A stretch of 64,000 nucleotides of DNA from AP-15 sp963701815 (GTDB lineage Bacteria > Pseudomonadota > Alphaproteobacteria > ATCC43930 > CGMCC-115725): contig CAVPBN010000048.1 of assembly GCA_963701815.1 (NCBI GenBank), forward strand, positions 1 through 64,000, read 5' to 3'. The notes under the pieces were generated by a model. That model saw only the letters and a list, made by a program, of their open reading frames with translations. It did no database searches and had not been told where the DNA came from. Position numbers and translations under genes: made by a program. Position 1 is the stretch's first letter, and every line of letters begins with the position of its first letter. Positions 55,767 to 64,000 of the stretch are shown in pieces.

Positions 55767-55955
55767 ATGGATAGCCGGAACATTATCGATGCGCTTGAGC
55801 GAGACGGTTGGAAATTGGTCCGAGTGACGGGCAGTCACCATCATTTCAGGCACCCCGCTAAGCCAGGCGTGACCACCGTGCCACATCCGAGGCGAGACAT
55901 TCCAATCGGGACCCTGCGGTCGATCGAGCGGCAAGCCGGATTGAAATTGCGATAA
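55767..55955 (+). CDS. hicA: HicA-family mRNA interferase toxin
   Basis: 62 residues: SRNIIDALERDGWKLVRVTG, SHHHFRHPAKPGVTTVPHPR, RDIPIGTLRSIERQAGL. The dsRBD-like fold and the conserved His in GSHHHFRHP identify HicA, which cleaves mRNA when free of its antitoxin. Intact, 12 bases before hicB. Confidence 0.93.
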   Translation: MDSRNIIDALERDGWKLVRVTGSHHHFRHPAKPGVTTVPHPRRDIPIGTLRSIERQAGLKLR

Positions 55956-55967
55956 AGAGCAACGACG

Positions 55968-56345
55968 ATGGATTATATCGCTATTATTCATCGGGATCGC
56001 GGCAGCGATTACGGCGTCAGTTTTCCCGATTTTCCCGGCTGCATAACTGCGGGTCGGACGCTTGCCGAAGCCAAGGATATGGCAGCCGAGGCCCTGGCCG
56101 GGCATATCGAGGTCATGCGCGAGGCGGGTGACGACGTGCCTGATCCATCCTCGCTGGACGAGGTTATGAGCAACGCCGAATTTCAGGACGGCGTGGCCTT
56201 CCTCGTAAGCGTCAGAGAGCCGGGCAAAAGGGTGCGGGTGAACGTGACGCTGACCGAGCACCAGCTGCGCGAGATCGACCGACACGCCCGGGCGCAGGGG
56301 ATGACCCGCTCGGCCTTCCTGGTCAAGGCCGGGCTGCAATCTTAA
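55968..56345 (+). CDS. hicB: HicB-family antitoxin
   Basis: 125 residues. The partial RNase-H-like N-terminus YIAIIHRDRGSDYGVSFPDF and PGCITAGRTLAEAKDMAAEA binds HicA. The C-terminal ribbon-helix-helix VRVNVTLTEHQLREIDRHAR, AQGMTRSAFLVKAGL binds DNA. Intact pair directly downstream of the inactivated restriction-modification gene. Confidence 0.93.
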   Translation: MDYIAIIHRDRGSDYGVSFPDFPGCITAGRTLAEAKDMAAEALAGHIEVMREAGDDVPDPSSLDEVMSNAEFQDGVAFLVSVREPGKRVRVNVTLTEHQLREIDRHARAQGMTRSAFLVKAGLQS

Positions 56346-56433
56346 TCGCGGTCGCGCATGCCGGCTGTAAGACCGGGGACAGCGGCGCCAACGCGCGGCT
56401 GTCCCCGCGCGTGCGATCGCTGAGTGTCAGCCG

Positions 56434-57040
56434 TCAATGGCTCGCCAGCATGTCCCACGGGGTCTTGCCCGCGGGCAATGGCGGGATGCGCAGCAGGTCG
56501 GTCATCGGCTCGCCGGCCTCGTAGCGGCGGCACAGCTCGTCGGGATCGTAAGTCACGCCGACCGGGTTTTCGGCAAAGGCGCGGCTCTGGAAATAGCCGT
56601 CGAGCTCGGCCGGCGTCGCGAAATTGTCGATCTGCAATTCGACCCGGTTGTTGTCGGGATCGCGGTAGTACATCGAGGTGGTGACGCCGTGGTTGATCGG
56701 CCAATGCGGCAGGATGCCGGCCGCCTCGAGCCGGCGATAGGTCGACAACAGCTCGCCCAGATTGCGGTAGCTGTAGGCGACATGGTCGGTGCCGGCGGCA
56801 TCGGGGTCCCGCACCGGCAGGCCGGGAATGTTGATCAGCGCCAGACCGATGGTGCTCGTCGTCGTAGGACAGAAAGCAGAGCATGTCGTCGCGGAACACG
56901 ATCCGCGCCGCGAGCACCGTCCGATACCACTCGGCCATCCTGTCGATCTGCCCGGTCCGCAATACGAAATGGGCGAATTTCGCCGGGCTGATCGGCCGGG
57001 TGACGGGGTCGAGGGTGCGTATCGGGGTGGCGTCGTTCAT
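56434..57040 (-). CDS. VOC-family (extradiol dioxygenase-like) protein, one frameshift
   Basis: About 200 residues. ATG 57040 with GGAGG upstream. RPISPAKFAHFVLRTGQIDR supplies the first metal His, and ARIVFRDDMLCFLSYDDEHH follows. A one-base shift near 56855 leads to GLALINIPGLPVRDPDAAGT, DHVAYSYRNLGELLSTYRRL (second His), SMYYRDPDNNRVELQIDNF (Glu). All three ligands fit a catechol-2,3-dioxygenase-like enzyme; the substrate is unknown. Confidence 0.8.
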
Positions 57041-57301
57041 CGGGTCCTCCCTGTTCCGCGGCGGCTGGCGCCTGACGAGGTCCGCAATATACAGGCGATC
57101 CCTCGATCTGCGAAGCACCGCCTCCCCCATCCGAGAGATGCTGTCGGTTGCCGATGACGCCAGACCCCTCGTCTGTCCTCAACGCATCGCCGGATGACGC
57201 CCGGGGTGCGCGCAGATAGCTCTGGCGGCCGGCCGCGGACGGCCTTACGGTTTGCCGTAGTAGCTGAGCCGCTTACGAAAAATAGTCGTGGAGGAGACAT
57301 C

Positions 57302-58393
57302 ATGGGCGTGCGCCGTTTGACGGCCGATCTCGGGGTCCTGTTGTTCGGAATCTTTTTTGTGGTTGCCGGACCGGGAGGGACGGTGCAGGCGCAGGCCCCG
57401 ACGCCGCCCCCTGCCCCGGTGCAGCCTTGGGGGTTGCCGCCATTGCCGGCCGGGGTTGGCCCGGTCGAGAAATTCGCCGATGTCGGCGGTACGCCGCAGG
57501 GTAAGTTTTTGGAGGGCGGCGCGTTCGATACCGCAGGCAATCTGTGGTTTGTGGCGATCGGCTCGGGGTGGATCTCATACCTGACACCGGACGGCAAGCT
57601 GGTACCGGTGGTCAATTGCAATCCGCCGGCGGAACTCGGCCAAACTTGCGAACCGCAGGGCACGCGCTGGCACGAGGGCAAACTCTTTCTGACCTCTCGG
57701 CATCGCGGCATCCTGGTCTACGACCCGCAAACAAAAGAGCTTAAGACACTAGTATATACCTATAGAAACCAGCTATTCAAAGGTCCCAACGATCTCGATT
57801 TCGACGCCGAAGGCAATCTGTTCTTCACCGATCCGTGGGGGACCGGCCCCGGACCGAACATGACCGATCAGACAGGCGCGGTCTATCAGTATTCGCACGA
57901 GGGCGTTCTGCGCAAGGTGATGGACAGCGGCATGTTTCCAAACGGGATCGCGGTCTCGCCCGACGACAACACCTTGGCGGTCGGCGATTTCCGGGCCGGC
58001 CGAATGTGGTATGCCGGCTTTGAGATCGGCCCCAACATGGGTTGCCCGCAATGCCCAAGAGACCCGCTGCACCTGGTTTTTGCCGGGGTGAAAGCCGGCA
58101 CCTACATACCCGGCAATGGTGGCCCCGACGGCATCCATTACGACGTAAAGGGCAATCTGTGGGCCGGTGCTCCGCCACTCGGCGGAATCCTCGAGATCAA
58201 TCCGCGCGGATTGATTCTCGGCTTCGTGCCGATTCCAAACGGCGACGCGGCGACCACCAATTTCGCCTTTGGCGGCCCGGACAACCAATATATCTACTTC
58301 GAGGGCGCGACGACCGGCACATTCTGGCGTTTCAAGGCGCCCTACCCCGGTTTGATCGGCCCGGGCGGGGTGCGCCTGCCGGCGCAGCCGTGA
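57302..58393 (+). CDS. Secreted SMP-30/gluconolactonase-type lactonase
   Basis: 363 residues. The ATG at 57302 follows GGAGGAG and opens a signal peptide (LLFGIFFVVAGPGGTVQAQA). Six-bladed propeller features: FLEGGAFDTAGNLWFVAIGS, GTRWHEGKLFLTSRHRGILV, GPNDLDFDAEGNLFFTDPWG, MFPNGIAVSPDDNTLAVGDF, GGPDGIHYDVKGNLWAG with the metal-binding Asn and Asp. Such enzymes hydrolyse sugar or aromatic lactones with Ca2+ or Zn2+. Four Cys (NCNPPAELGQTC, GCPQC) suggest disulfides in the periplasm. Confidence 0.85.
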   Translation: MGVRRLTADLGVLLFGIFFVVAGPGGTVQAQAPTPPPAPVQPWGLPPLPAGVGPVEKFADVGGTPQGKFLEGGAFDTAGNLWFVAIGSGWISYLTPDGKLVPVVNCNPPAELGQTCEPQGTRWHEGKLFLTSRHRGILVYDPQTKELKTLVYTYRNQLFKGPNDLDFDAEGNLFFTDPWGTGPGPNMTDQTGAVYQYSHEGVLRKVMDSGMFPNGIAVSPDDNTLAVGDFRAGRMWYAGFEIGPNMGCPQCPRDPLHLVFAGVKAGTYIPGNGGPDGIHYDVKGNLWAGAPPLGGILEINPRGLILGFVPIPNGDAATTNFAFGGPDNQYIYFEGATTGTFWRFKAPYPGLIGPGGVRLPAQP

Positions 58394-58408
58394 TCCCCGG
58401 CGACGCGC

Positions 58409-59047
58409 TCACCCCGGGCTGGAGGCGGGCTTTTCGTTGACGCAGCGCAGCAATTTCCAATAGCCGAACAGGTTGCTCGGCCGCACCTCGCGGATCGACA
58501 GGCGGCTGTCGCGGCGGAATTGCTCGAACGGGAAATCGGGGTGGAAGCCGATGTGGCGGGCGAGCCGGGCCAGCCGCTTTTCGCCGAAACGCAGCAGCGG
58601 GTTGTCGCTGGCGAAATGATTGACCACGACGATGGTCCCGTTGGGGATGCAGACGCGCCGCATCTCGGCGGCAAACCGCGCCGGGTCCGGCACCACCGAG
58701 GCGACATAGAGCGCCAACACCGCGTCAAAGGAATTGTCGGCAAATTCGAGGTTCTCGGCGTCCATCTCGTAGAGGCCCTCGACATGCGCGAGGCCGAGCC
58801 GTTCGGTCCGGCGCTTGGCCTTCGCCAGCATCTCCGTCGATACGTCGATGCCGGTTACCCGCGAATTGGTCCGGAAATGCGGCAAGGACAGGCCGGTGCC
58901 GACGCCGACTTCGAGAATCCGCTGCCCCGGCCGGTCGTTGGCGATCCGCACCGCCGCCTTGCGGCCGGGGTGAAAGACCGGGCCGAAAACGATGTCGTAC
59001 GAGCCGGAAAACAGGCGATAGGTGCGGATCGTGTCATGCAGGTCCAT
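58409..59047 (-). CDS. pmtA: PmtA-like phospholipid N-methyltransferase
   Basis: 212 residues. TIRTYRLFSGSYDIVFGPVF, HPGRKAAVRIANDRPGQRIL, EVGVGTGLSLPHF (SAM motif), GIDVSTEMLAKAKRRTERLG and VNHFASDNPLLRFGEKRLAR agree with the Rhodobacter-type phosphatidylethanolamine N-methyltransferases that make phosphatidylcholine. An ATG at 59080 is an alternative start, adding 11 residues. Convergent with the lactonase gene, 15 bases apart. Confidence 0.8.
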   Translation of the reverse strand: MDLHDTIRTYRLFSGSYDIVFGPVFHPGRKAAVRIANDRPGQRILEVGVGTGLSLPHFRTNSRVTGIDVSTEMLAKAKRRTERLGLAHVEGLYEMDAENLEFADNSFDAVLALYVASVVPDPARFAAEMRRVCIPNGTIVVVNHFASDNPLLRFGEKRLARLARHIGFHPDFPFEQFRRDSRLSIREVRPSNLFGYWKLLRCVNEKPASSPG

Positions 59048-59190
59048 TGCGTCGCCTTTGTCATGATCCAGCGCGGCCATGGCGCGCGGTACCGCTCCGA
59101 AGCCGATCGGTGCGAGCTTATTGATTAATCTATGCGCAATCCAGGCGGCGCGCTACGCGCCCGCGCGAAGCGGCTCTCGCCTTCGGCGAA

Positions 59191-59217
59191 CGGGTTGCCA
59201 GGGTTTGAGGCAACCCG
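59191..59217 (-). terminator. Hairpin between the cold-shock gene and pmtA
   Basis: CGGGTTGCC (59191-59199) and GGCAACCCG (59209-59217) form a perfect 9-bp stem with a 9-base loop downstream of the minus-strand cold-shock gene. No T-run; likely terminator. Confidence 0.5.
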
Positions 59218-59259
59218 CCCCTGCGGCGGGCGCCGCTGTCCGACGCCGCCGGTCAGGCC

Positions 59260-59314
59260 GATCTTAGGCTCAGATCCCGATCTTAGGCTCAGATCCCAAT
59301 CTTCGGCTCAGATC
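59260..59314 (-). repeat. 19-bp tandem repeat at the 3' end of the cold-shock gene
   Basis: GATCTTAGGCTCAGATCCC occurs at 59260-59278 and 59279-59297, and a third, slightly changed unit (AATCTTCGGCTCAGATC) at 59298-59314 overlaps the stop codon and last codon of the gene. Confidence 0.85.
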
Positions 59315-59829
59315 AACGTCAGGCGCTCGGCCTCCTGGCCTTTCCGGCCGTCGACCGCCTCGACCCGCACTCGCTGGCCGGGATCGAGCACGCCGATGCC
59401 GCTGCGGCGCATCGCGGTGATGTGGACGAACACATCCTTGCCGCCGCCGTCGGGCGTGATGAACCCGAAGCCCTTTTCGGGCGCGAACCATTTCACCGTC
59501 CCATCGAGGCTGACCGAGGGCCGCGGCCCGCCTCTATCGAACCGGCCGTCGGACGGCGCGTTCGCGGTACTGGCGTCGACGTTCAAGACGGTGGTTACCA
59601 GCGGACCCTTGGCGCCGGCGCTGACCTCGCAGACAATCCCGGCGCCTTCGGGCAATTCCTCGTAGCCGGCGCGGCGCAGCACCGCCATCGGCAAAAAGGC
59701 ATCCTGCGAGCCGTCCAACGGGGTGACAAAGCCGAACCCCTTGCCGGCATTGAACCATTTGACTTTGGCTTCGACGCGGCGGCCGGGGGGAATGTCGTCG
59801 CGGAAAAAGCCGGGGCGGCGATCGTACAT
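59308..59829 (-). CDS. Double cold-shock-domain protein
   Basis: 173 residues from the ATG at 59829 (six further residues if 59847 is used). Two cold-shock domains: VKWFNAGKGFGFVTPLDG with DAFLPMAVLRRAG, and VKWFAPEKGFGFITPDGG with KDVFVHITAMRRSG. A linker rich in Asp/Arg/Gly joins them. RNP1/RNP2 aromatic residues are kept in both. Two-domain CspA proteins are typical of alphaproteobacteria and act as RNA chaperones. Confidence 0.92.
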   Translation of the reverse strand: MYDRRPGFFRDDIPPGRRVEAKVKWFNAGKGFGFVTPLDGSQDAFLPMAVLRRAGYEELPEGAGIVCEVSAGAKGPLVTTVLNVDASTANAPSDGRFDRGGPRPSVSLDGTVKWFAPEKGFGFITPDGGGKDVFVHITAMRRSGIGVLDPGQRVRVEAVDGRKGQEAERLTLI

Positions 59830-59961
59830 TGGTCCTCTAAACAACAAGTTGAACGCAAAAGCGCGTCAAACGCGTCATTATAGCGCAAAACTGCCGCACC
59901 GCGCCAGCCCGCACGAGCCGCCGGCGCGCATTTTGTTAACCAAGCCCAGCACCCGCAGCCG

Positions 59962-60810
59962 CTACCAGGGGCACGCCGCCATGCGCTGGTTCTGCTCGCC
60001 CAAGCCCTCGACCGACAGGCGGACCCGGTCCCCGGGTTTCAGGAATTTCGGCGGCTTGAAACCCATGCCGACGCCCGACGGGGTGCCGGTCGGGATCACA
60101 TCGCCCGGCAGCAGCGTCATGAACTGGCTGACATAGCTGACGATGTGCTCGACGCCGAAAATCAAATCGCCGGTATTGCTGCTCTGCCGCCGCTCGCCGT
60201 TGACCTCGGTCCACAGCGCCAGTTTGCCCGGGTCGGGCACCTCGTCCGCGGTGACCAGCCACGGGCCGATCGGACAAAACGTGTCGGCGCTCTTGCCCTT
60301 GGTCCACTGGCCGCCGCGCTCGATCTGGTATTCGCGCTCGGAGACGTCGTTGACGACGCAATAGCCGGCGATGTGTTTGGCCGCGTCGCCGATCGCGACA
60401 TAGCGGGCCGTGCTGCCGATGACGATGCCGAGCTCGACTTCGTAATCGGTCTTCTGCGCGCCCTTGGGGATGATCACGTCGTCGTTCGGGCCGCAGATCG
60501 ACGAGATCGCCTTCATGAAAAAGATCGGCTCGGCGGGGATCGGCATGCCGGCTTCCTGCGCATGCAGCCGATAATTGAGGCCGATCGCGACGATTTTCGA
60601 GATTCGGCCGACGCAGGGTCCGAGCCGCGGGTTGCCGGCCACCAGCGGCAGGGTCGCCGGGTCGGTCCGCCGCAGCCGGTCGAGCGCGGCCGGGGCCAGC
60701 GCCGCGCCGTCGATGTCGCCGACGACGCCGGAGAGATCGCGGATCTTGCCGTCGCGGTCGACGAGACCCGGTTTTTCCTGGCCCGCCGGCCCGTAGCGAA
60801 GCAGCTTCAT
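59962..60810 (-). CDS. FAH-family hydrolase (second)
   Basis: 282 residues, intact. ISKIVAIGLNYRLHAQEAGM, PAEPIFFMKAISSICGPNDD, KTDYEVELGIVIGSTARYVA (metal-binding acids), GYCVVNDVSEREYQIERGGQ, WTKGKSADTFCPIGPWLVTA and GDVIPTGTPSGVGMGFKPPK. This is the subclass of ureidoglycolate lyase/2,4-diketo-3-deoxy-L-fuconate hydrolases. It pairs with the SDR gene upstream, as in the non-phosphorylative fucose-type pathway. Confidence 0.88.
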   Translation of the reverse strand: MKLLRYGPAGQEKPGLVDRDGKIRDLSGVVGDIDGAALAPAALDRLRRTDPATLPLVAGNPRLGPCVGRISKIVAIGLNYRLHAQEAGMPIPAEPIFFMKAISSICGPNDDVIIPKGAQKTDYEVELGIVIGSTARYVAIGDAAKHIAGYCVVNDVSEREYQIERGGQWTKGKSADTFCPIGPWLVTADEVPDPGKLALWTEVNGERRQSSNTGDLIFGVEHIVSYVSQFMTLLPGDVIPTGTPSGVGMGFKPPKFLKPGDRVRLSVEGLGEQNQRMAACPW

Positions 60811-60829
60811 CGGAGTGTCTCCCTCGAGT

Positions 60830-61586
60830 TCATAGTGTGAAACCGCCGTCGATCACATGGATCGCGCCGGTGGTGAACGAGGATTCGTCGGAGGCGAGGT
60901 AGACGGCGAGCGCCGCGACCTCCTCGGCGGAACCGAGCCGGCCGAGCGGCTGGCGGTCGACAAAGGCGCGGCGCGCGGCATCGGCGCCGCCGACCAGCCG
61001 CGTCCCCTGCGCGGCGATGCGGTCGGCGAGCGACGGGGTCTCGATCGTGCCCGGGCAGATCGCGTTGCAGCGGATCCCGTGGGTGATGAAATCGGCCGCG
61101 ACCGCCTTGGTCAGCCCGATCACCGCCGCCTTGGTCGCGCCGTAGACGCAGCGGTTCGGGGCGCCTTTGACCGACGACACCGTCGAAGCCATGTTGATGA
61201 TCGAGGCGCCCGCGCCGTGCTCCAGCATCTTCGGCAAAAAGGCGCGGATCATCATAAACATCGAGCGCACGTTGAGGGCGAAGGACGCTGTCCCACTCGA
61301 TCGGGTCGGCCTCCAGGATCGTGCCGTGATGGACAAAGCCGGCGCAGTTGAACAGGGCGTCGAGCGGCCCGAGTTCGGCGGCGAGTGCGGCGATCGCGTC
61401 GTCCTCGGTCACATCGAGCCGCCGGGTCGCGATCGATGCCTCGGCGAGCGGGGCGAGCCGGTCCTCGGCGATGTCGGTCGCCACGACGCTCGCCCCCTCG
61501 GCGGCAAAAGCCAGCGCCGCCGCCCGGCCGATGCCCTGCGCCGCCGCCGTCACCAAGATCCGCTTACCCGCGAGCCTTCCGGTCAT
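60830..61586 (-). CDS. Short-chain dehydrogenase (SDR), one frameshift
   Basis: About 252 residues. GKRILVTAAAQGIGRAAALA is the NAD site and LDALFNCAGFVHHGTI the NAG-type motif. A one-base shift near 61288 leads to FALNVRSMFMMIRAFLPKML, SIINMASTVSSVKGAPNRCV, YGATKAAVIGLTKAVAADF (catalytic Ser, Tyr, Lys) and SSFTTGAIHVIDGGFTL. It resembles 2-keto-3-deoxy-L-fuconate dehydrogenases, which are often paired with FAH hydrolases. It ends 19 bases before the FAH gene starts. Confidence 0.85.
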
Positions 61587-61610
61587 CGCCGCAAATTGCC
61601 ACGCCCGACC

Positions 61611-63326
61611 CTACGGAGCCAGCATTGAGTCGGCGATTTTTTCGGCGGTCATCAGCGTCGGAAAATTGGTGTTGGCGCACGGCACCGTCGGGAACAACGA
61701 GGCGTCGACGACGCGCAGGCCGCCGACCCCGCGCACCCGGCCCTGATTGTCGGTGACCGCCATCGGGTCGTCCGCGGCGCCCATCCGGCAGGTGCAGGTC
61801 GCGTGCCACACGCCGATCGCCGCCTTGCGGATGAACTCTTCGAGCGCCTCGTCGTCCCGCATCAACCGGTCGAAACGATAGCCCTCGACAATGACCTTCT
61901 CGATGACCATCCGGCGCAGCCAGGCCGGGCCGTCGAGCAGCTTGGCGATCACGTCGGTGATGCGCTTGTTCCTCGAGTTGACGACGCCGATTTTGCGCAC
62001 CCGCTCGGTGTAGCTGGCCGGGAACGGGTCGCTCGTCGCCTGGCTGAGCGCCGCGCTGATCTGCATCGCGCCCAGCCGGCGGAACGCGTCCATCAGCCGT
62101 TCGAGGTCGCGCCGGTCGGAGAGCAGGTTGAACTCGACGATCGGTTCGGCCCGCCAGTCGGGCGAGGCGAGCCTGACCTGCCCGGTCTCCGAATAGGTCT
62201 TGTAGACCGCGGCCAGCAACGAGCCGATCTGCTCGCCGACCGCGTGCCAGGCCGATTTGCTGACGCCGGCTACGAACATGTCGCCGCCGGGCGCTTCGCC
62301 GATCCCCGACGAATAGCGCAACGCCAACAGAATATGCCGCCGGGTCAGGTTGTTGAGCCGCGCGTCGGGCTTGATGAACGACGACACCGAGATCGACGGG
62401 TGATCCATCAGCCGCTGGCCGACCCCCGGCACATTGGCGACCACCTCGATGCCGAGATCGCGCAATGCGCCGGCCGGGCCGATGCCGGCGCGCAGCAGAT
62501 GCGCCGGCGAGTGGATCGCACCCGACGAGACGACGACCTCGCCGCGCGCGGGATCGATCCGGAACTCGGTCTCCCGGCCCTGAACCAGCGCCTTGACGCC
62601 GACGCAGCGCGTGCCCTCGAACAGCAGGGCCTTGACCTGGGTCTCGGCCGAGATCGTCAAATTGTCGCGCAACCGGGTGCCCGGATCGAGATAGCCGATT
62701 GCCGCCGAGACGCGGCGGTCATAGAGGTTGGAGATCGTGATCGGGAAATAGCCGTCCTTGAACTCGCCGTTCTGGTCCTGGATATAAGGAAACCCGGCCT
62801 CCTCGAACGCCTTGGCGACCGCCTTGGCGTGCCCGTTCCACAGATCGGGAAAGATGCGGCGGACCGGGATGCGGCCTTCCTTGCCGTGCCACGGCCCGTC
62901 GAAATCCATGTCGCGCTCGACCTTTTTGAAATAGGGCAGCACGGCGTTCCAGTTCCACCCAGAGGCACCCCGCGCCTCCCATTCGTCGTAGTCGCTCGGG
63001 GCCCCGCGATTGGCGAGCTGGCCGTTGATCGACGAACCGCCGCCCAACACCCGCGCCTGCTCGTATTTGCGCAACGGCGGCCGGTCGATTTCGGGCCGGT
63101 TGTGCGAGATGACTTCGGTGTGGACCTTGAGCTCGGTCCAGTGAAAGCGCGGGTCGAAATAGGCGGTGCCGGGATAGCTGTCGAGGATCTCCGGCGGCAC
63201 CTTGCCGTGCGGCGTGTCCTGACCCGCCTCGCACAGCAGCACCCGGTTGGCGCTTTTGGCGGACAGCCGGTTGGCCATGACCGACCCCGCGGAGCCGCCG
63301 CCGACGATGATGTAGTCGTAGCTCAT
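61611..63326 (-). CDS. GMC-family FAD-dependent oxidoreductase
   Basis: 571 residues from the ATG at 63326 (GGGAGGAAG upstream). DYIIVGGGSAGSVMANRLSA binds FAD; RVLGGGSSINGQLANRG is GMC signature 1, SSGAIHSPAHLLRAGIGP signature 2; GVWHATCTCRMG with the catalytic His and NTNFPTLMTAEKIAD finish the active site. It oxidises an alcohol, as choline and glucose dehydrogenases do. First gene of the GMC-SDR-FAH operon. Confidence 0.92.
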   Translation of the reverse strand: MSYDYIIVGGGSAGSVMANRLSAKSANRVLLCEAGQDTPHGKVPPEILDSYPGTAYFDPRFHWTELKVHTEVISHNRPEIDRPPLRKYEQARVLGGGSSINGQLANRGAPSDYDEWEARGASGWNWNAVLPYFKKVERDMDFDGPWHGKEGRIPVRRIFPDLWNGHAKAVAKAFEEAGFPYIQDQNGEFKDGYFPITISNLYDRRVSAAIGYLDPGTRLRDNLTISAETQVKALLFEGTRCVGVKALVQGRETEFRIDPARGEVVVSSGAIHSPAHLLRAGIGPAGALRDLGIEVVANVPGVGQRLMDHPSISVSSFIKPDARLNNLTRRHILLALRYSSGIGEAPGGDMFVAGVSKSAWHAVGEQIGSLLAAVYKTYSETGQVRLASPDWRAEPIVEFNLLSDRRDLERLMDAFRRLGAMQISAALSQATSDPFPASYTERVRKIGVVNSRNKRITDVIAKLLDGPAWLRRMVIEKVIVEGYRFDRLMRDDEALEEFIRKAAIGVWHATCTCRMGAADDPMAVTDNQGRVRGVGGLRVVDASLFPTVPCANTNFPTLMTAEKIADSMLAP

Positions 63327-63435
63327 CTTCCTCCCCTCGATCCCTCGCGCACGCCCCGCGACTTTTCGGCATTCTTGATGTAATCCAATCCCGGCCGGCC
63401 GGGTCAAGCGCGGCCATCAACCGCCGCGAGGGACT

Positions 63436-63912
63436 GTGGCCGCAGCCGATTTTGCCGTGCCGGTCGACGACCGGTATTTCGAGGATTACCTGCCGGGCGC
63501 CGTCTACGAATACGGCGAGATCGCGGTCGGCGAGGCCGAGATCGTCGATTTCGCCCGCAAATACGATCCGCAACCCATCCATGTCGACAAGGCGGCTGCG
63601 GCGGCCGGACCGTTCGGCGGTCTGATCGCCAGCGGCTGGCAGACCGCCACGGTCATGATGCGGCTGCTCGTCGAACATTATCTGTCCTCGGTCGCGGGCC
63701 TCGCCTCGCCGGGCATCGACGAATTGCGCTGGGTCCGGCCGGTGCGGCCCGGCGACGCGCTGCACATTCGGGTCGAGGTGCTCGAAGCGACGCGGTCCCG
63801 CTCCCGGCCCGACCGCGGCATGGTGCGCAGCCTGGTCGAGGTGCTGAACCAGAAGAACGAGGTGGTGATGAGCCTGAAACCGATGAACATGCTGCGCTGC
63901 CGGGGCCAGCGC
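63436..63912 (+). CDS. MaoC-family hydratase
   Basis: About 155 residues from the GTG at 63436. DDRYFEDYLPGAVYEYGEIA, VDFARKYDPQPIHVDKAAAA with the hydratase Asp/His motif, GPFGGLIASGWQTATVMMRL, ELRWVRPVRPGDALHIRVEV and NQKNEVVMSLKPMNMLRC are typical of (R)-specific enoyl-CoA hydratase-like MaoC proteins. No stop codon separates it from the next gene: it reads in frame into the phosphoesterase. A one-base change near 63898 would create a TGA overlapping the next GTG. Confidence 0.82.
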
Positions 63913-64000
63913 GTGAGGATCGGGATCGTCTCCGATCTGCACTGCAACCACCAGGGCCTGCGGCGGGCGTTCGACATCGTCGGCGATGTCGACGAATTCG
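63913..64000 (+). CDS. Metallophosphoesterase, 5' part only
   Basis: The GTG at 63913 gives VRIGIVSDLHCNHQGLRRAF, the usual start of calcineurin-like phosphoesterases, with the first metal ligands (D and H of SDLHCN). The rest lies beyond the window. Confidence 0.7.
   Translation, partial: MRIGIVSDLHCNHQGLRRAFDIVGDVDEF

Noticed and set aside
1..64000. CRISPR arrays, tRNA or rRNA genes, prophage blocks
   Set aside because: No regularly spaced repeats, no cloverleaf or rRNA sequence and no run of phage structural genes were seen; the palindromic repeats are irregularly placed REP/MITE types.

Overview
The window is GC-rich chromosomal DNA from a Gram-negative alphaproteobacterium. The evidence is the unbroken block rpsB-tsf-pyrH-frr-uppS-cdsA-dxr-rseP-bamA-skp-lpxD-fabZ-lpxA-lpxI-lpxB (LpxI instead of LpxH), an ArsR/methyltransferase-metF-metH operon, and REP-type palindromes of the GTCATTGCGAG class. 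Rhodospirillales or a relative is plausible, but I cannot fix the genus. No rRNA, tRNA or CRISPR array was seen.

Layout. 1-4.1 kb: catabolic genes (FAH hydrolase, decayed DUF1185 protein, two TauD-type dioxygenases, one truncated). 4.1-5.75 kb: an IS110 element sitting inside a REP sequence. 5.8-11.4 kb: accessory genes in decay (DUF488, GH15 glucoamylase lacking its middle, an OsmC-like protein, an Mg2+ P-type ATPase lacking its phosphorylation domain, a DUF6522 protein) plus a 244-bp MITE-like repeat. 11.7-14.9 kb: ettA and the mlaA-mlaC lipid-transport pair. 15.0-20.5 kb: methionine operon. 20.6-21.7 kb: a secreted protein with a coiled-coil tail. 21.9-37.3 kb: the large minus-strand housekeeping operon for translation factors, isoprenoid and phospholipid synthesis, outer-membrane assembly and lipid A. 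37.7-44.5 kb: molybdenum-linked genes (ModA-like binding protein split by an IS1595-family element, Mop molbindin, a TAT-exported binding protein, an xanthine dehydrogenase-type large subunit). 44.7-47.5 kb: arsenic operon arsR-arsM-acr3, then a ModE-type regulator. 47.9-50.7 kb: class I FBP aldolase and an FMO/Baeyer-Villiger-type monooxygenase. 50.3-56.3 kb: a broken defence patch (methylase fragment, MmeI-like restriction-modification gene split by an inverted IS5 pair, HicAB). 56.4-64.0 kb: a second catabolic cluster (VOC protein, SMP-30 lactonase, FAH, SDR, GMC oxidoreductase, MaoC), PmtA-like methyltransferase and a double cold-shock protein.

Two features cut across the window. First, single-base frameshifts are frequent, many at short homopolymers, and they also hit genes that must work (rpsB, cdsA, dxr). 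Many are therefore probably sequence errors, while the internal deletions and IS insertions are real lesions. Second, short palindromic repeats are everywhere, in intergenic DNA, as the IS110 target, and apparently inside the IS110 transposase gene. The best leads are the IS110/REP/bridge-RNA locus, the palindrome carried in an open reading frame, the 244-bp repeat with 16-bp inverted ends, and the two IS insertions whose target duplications let the host genes be rebuilt exactly.
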